Of a DNA stretch of 64,000 nucleotides, positions 61,853 to 64,000 are shown piece by piece. The DNA is from Buxus sempervirens (lineage: Eukaryota > Streptophyta > Magnoliopsida > Buxales > Buxaceae), in assembly GCA_947561395.2 (NCBI GenBank), contig OX387183.1, positions 6,567,883 to 6,631,882 of the forward strand, written 5' to 3'. The notes under the pieces are model-generated. The model had not been told where the DNA came from and did no database searches. It saw nothing but the letters and a program-made list of their open reading frames with translations. Numbering within the stretch: position 1 is the stretch's first letter; the number at the start of each line of letters is the position of its first letter. The translations under genes were made by a program, and so were the position numbers.

Positions 61853-63000
61853 CATTTTTCTCCTAATCCGTGAGTGATGGATGTATTTGGGTTTCCTACA
61901 CCATGTGAAAGTGATGAAGAACATTTGGATTACATTCATTGGAATCACCTGAAGCTCATCGCTTTATTGATCAATGTGTTCGGGTAGAAGGCGATTAATC
62001 GAACAATGAACACATTGTTCATCCAATAAATCGAGTACAAGTAGATTAATCGATTAATGAACATATTTGGTGTGTTTTTCGTAATGCTGTGTTTAGTATA
62101 AAGATGTTTGTGGGTAGCATTTGGAATACATTCGTTTTAGTCTCTGAATCGATGCCTTCGAAATGGGGGTTGCTCAATAGTTCGATTAATCGAAATATGA
62201 GCAATCATCTCAATTTTCAATATGCTGTTTGTATTGCTCTTGAAATTTCAAAAAATTGAGTCCCTTGAATGGTTGAGTCAACACACCTATTGTATTTGTA
62301 TTGTTATATGACAGGTGTTTTATTTTGCTGCATTTGCCATTATATTTAATACTCTGGAAATAACATTTCTTCAAAAAAGAGAAAGACTCAAGGAAATTAT
62401 GTCGTAGCATAAGAATTTGAACGCAATTTGATCAAATGGAAAATATCTGTAGGTGTAAAATTCTGTAGGTGTAAAAAAATGCAAGAAAACAATTGTAGAG
62501 CTTAGAGTTTGACGACATTTGCAAAGATCTTGGGCATAGGGAAGATCATGAAATTGTGGTGAAATTTCCTAAATTCATGGAAGCTACTACCTATGTGTTG
62601 ATGAATTTTTGAGAATGTTCTGTGTTTTGGCAATATACATCATTGTCAAATATGAAGGACTAGAGTTCTTCTTGAATCATTGTGTAGAAAAAAATTAGAA
62701 AAATCATTGTTTCTTCTCATTTTGTCAAACTTTTGCATTCCTCTGTTTCCTCATTGTCACCCTAGCAAAATAAGGTGTTTTATTTTGTTGCATTTGCCGT
62801 TATATTTATTACTCTGGAAATAACACATTTCCAGAGCTTCATGAAATTGGGTTTACATGTTCACCACCTTATCGAAGTTGATTAAGGTGCGCATGATATA
62901 GGTTTATATGGGTAGATAATTGATAGCCTAAGTTGTTATTTTGAGTAGTTTATATTAATCATGCATTCGTTCACCTTGTTAACATGTTGTCTGGAGTGCA
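61853..63000 (+). other. Non-coding stretch before the MULE coding start; probable 5'-UTR intron
   Basis: No convincing ORF. Two copies of a short segment around GGTGTTTTATTTTGTTGCAT (62315 and 62772) repeat together with the following ACTCTGGAAATAACA. The region ends at the acceptor before 63003. Confidence 0.35.
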
Positions 63001-63002
63001 GT

Positions 63003-63349
63003 ATGGCTCAACCACCCCCGGAGAAGTCGTTGTTTTGCTACTTGCATGTAGGTGGAGAGATAGTTATAGAGCAAGATAAGTCTGTATCATATCAGGGGGG
63101 TCGTTTAGATGGTTTGAATATAAGTGGTAATACACAGTACGATGAATTTGTAAGTGATGTCTGTAGTAAATTTGGGATATCTTCAGTGGGTTTGTCTATG
63201 AAGTACTCTCTTACGTACGATAAGAGTGCTTTACTTCCACTTACTGATCAAGCGGGGTTACTTAACATTATCACCCACAACGAACGTTCTGCGAATGTGT
63301 ACTTATTTAACGGTGAAGGGCAATTGCAAAGCATTCAGTCTTCCAGAAG
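63003..63349 (+). CDS. MULE transposase exon 1 (PB1-like domain)
   Basis: An open frame from ATG to the donor AGAAG|GTGATT. It encodes the PB1-like fold with Y..GG and the segment YSLTYDKSALLPLTDQAGLL. It is joined to exon 2 in frame through a split Arg codon. Confidence 0.7.
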
Positions 63350-63434
63350 GTGATTATCACATATTTTGACTTACAAAGTCGTAGTGTTTGTTATCATACT
63401 AGTGTTTTAATACTTAAACTATTTTATTTTCTAG

Positions 63435-63894
63435 GACGACTAATTTAAGAAGTAGTGAACCGTTGGTTGAACCAATTGTGATCACATTTGTTGATCGGGG
63501 GAGTACAGTTGTTGGGAGTTGTATTGAACACAATAGCGCACCACTTGTGTCTAGCATGTGGCAATCAGAAATTATTGGTGATGGTCAGGTTTTTAGGAGT
63601 GGTGATGAATTCAGGCAAGCTGTCTACAAGTATGCCATTGGCAATAGATTCCGTTATGTGTTCAAGAAAAATAGTCGAGAATATATCTCTGCCAGATGTT
63701 CTGTCGAAGATTGTCCTTGGAAAGTTAACGTAGGTCGTGTGAAACATACGGACTGCATGATGGTGCACAAGTTTGTGAATACACACAAACACTCGGCACA
63801 AGATGAAGTCTCAGTAAAGCCGATTGTGCGATCGAAGTGGATTGCTGGTGTTATTGAGAAAACAGTAAGAGAGACACCGAATTACTTGCCATGA
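63435..63894 (+). CDS. MULE transposase exon 2 (MuDR domain, ends at in-frame TGA)
   Basis: The acceptor is TTTTCTAG|GACGAC. It reads TTNLRSSEPLVEPIVITF, an acidic/polar linker, then the MuDR domain. It terminates at TGA 63892-63894, although homologous coding sequence continues downstream. Confidence 0.7.
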
Positions 63895-64000
63895 CAAATT
63901 TCCAAGGACTTTCATAATGATCATGCGATGAATTTAACATACCAGCAATGTTGGAGGAGCAAGGAGAAAGTGAAGAGGAAGATGGATGGAAATGTGGAGG

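Larger units (their letters stand above)
61367..64000 (+). mobile_element. Probable MULE element, left part (terminal inverted repeat to transposase)
   Basis: From GGGAAAATTTCGAATACACC (61367) the sequence has the look of a MULE terminal inverted repeat, and the transposase gene follows in the same orientation. The intervening 61.4-63.0 kb would then hold TIR, promoter and 5'-UTR intron. The right TIR and 9-bp TSD are outside the window, so the left border is inference. Confidence 0.4.
63003..64000 (+). pseudogene. Mutator-like (MULE) transposase, PB1 + MuDR N-terminal part, nonsense-interrupted
   Basis: The start ATG at 63003 (MAQPPPEK...) follows a good acceptor (GTGCAG| at 63000), implying a 5'-UTR intron. 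An in-frame upstream ATG at 62961 is less likely. Residues about 8-100 (FCYLHVGGEIVIEQDKSVSY and beyond) look like the PB1-like domain at the N-terminus of MUG/MUSTANG-type transposases. After an intron (63350-63434) comes a MuDR DNA-binding region: FRSGDEFRQAVYKYAIGNRF, ISARCSVEDCPWKVNVGR (the C..CPW zinc-ligand style) and THKHS. The frame meets TGA at 63892-63894, where relatives have an Arg (PNY.PR/K), so CGA to TGA decay is likely. Translation after the stop continues in the same frame as the family sequence (LTYQQCWRSKEK) to the window edge. The DDE catalytic core lies beyond base 64000. It could be a recently dead copy of a domesticated MUG gene or of an autonomous element. Confidence 0.75.

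Noticed and set aside
62961-63002. Upstream in-frame ATG for the MULE transposase
   Set aside because: A good splice acceptor (GTGCAG) ends at 63000 and the family start MA... fits 63003, so this ATG is probably intronic.
1-64000. CRISPR arrays, rRNA operons, bacterial operons
   Set aside because: The sequence is plant nuclear; the tandem repeats found have no spacer structure and no rRNA wording was seen.

Overview
This window is nuclear DNA from a flowering plant. It is AT-rich, with spliced genes, long introns packed with plant L1-type and RTE-type LINEs, solo LTRs, hAT/MITE elements and a Mutator-like (MULE) transposase. I cannot name the species. The long, TE-filled introns would suit a woody dicot or basal angiosperm, but that is inference.

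Almost the whole window (about 2.1 to 61.2 kb, minus strand) is the 5' half of one gene: the largest, catalytic subunit of RNA polymerase I (NRPA1, the plant homologue of RPA190). I reconstructed 15 exons with GT/AG borders that keep one open frame of 921 codons (2,763 nt). They run from ATG at 61187 through the N-terminal zinc-binding cysteines and the metal-A loop [12 protein letters not shown] (8.2 kb) to a donor at 2126. The remaining C-terminal half (bridge helix, trigger loop, jaw) must lie beyond base 1. Exons make up under 5% of the span; seven introns exceed 1.5 kb and the largest is 16.9 kb.

The introns are a transposon archive. From left to right: intron 15 (L1 and an L1 tail with a perfect target-site duplication, TSD); intron 14 (L1 tails, RNase H remnant, MITE); intron 9 (a GGT-rich low-complexity tract, hAT-like end, L1, a 2.3-kb solo LTR with TSD GATAC, RTE tail); intron 7 (L1 and RTE on the minus strand, L1 tail with TSD); intron 6 (RTE, L1 with RNase H, CpG-rich hAT MITEs, a 5-kb RTE nest invaded by four L1s and a hAT element, and a 4.5-kb solo LTR with TSD TTCCT); intron 4 (the best-preserved L1, with most of its reverse transcriptase, plus several fragments); intron 2 (a second solo LTR related to the one in intron 6, L1s, and a purine/pyrimidine tract).

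At the right end, upstream of NRPA1 and divergent from it, a plus-strand MULE transposase begins (PB1-like and MuDR domains, MUG/MUSTANG-like). It has one intron and an in-frame TGA. Its probable terminal inverted repeat starts only about 180 bp from the NRPA1 start codon, so the two may share promoter sequence. No prokaryotic features, CRISPR arrays or rRNA genes were seen.
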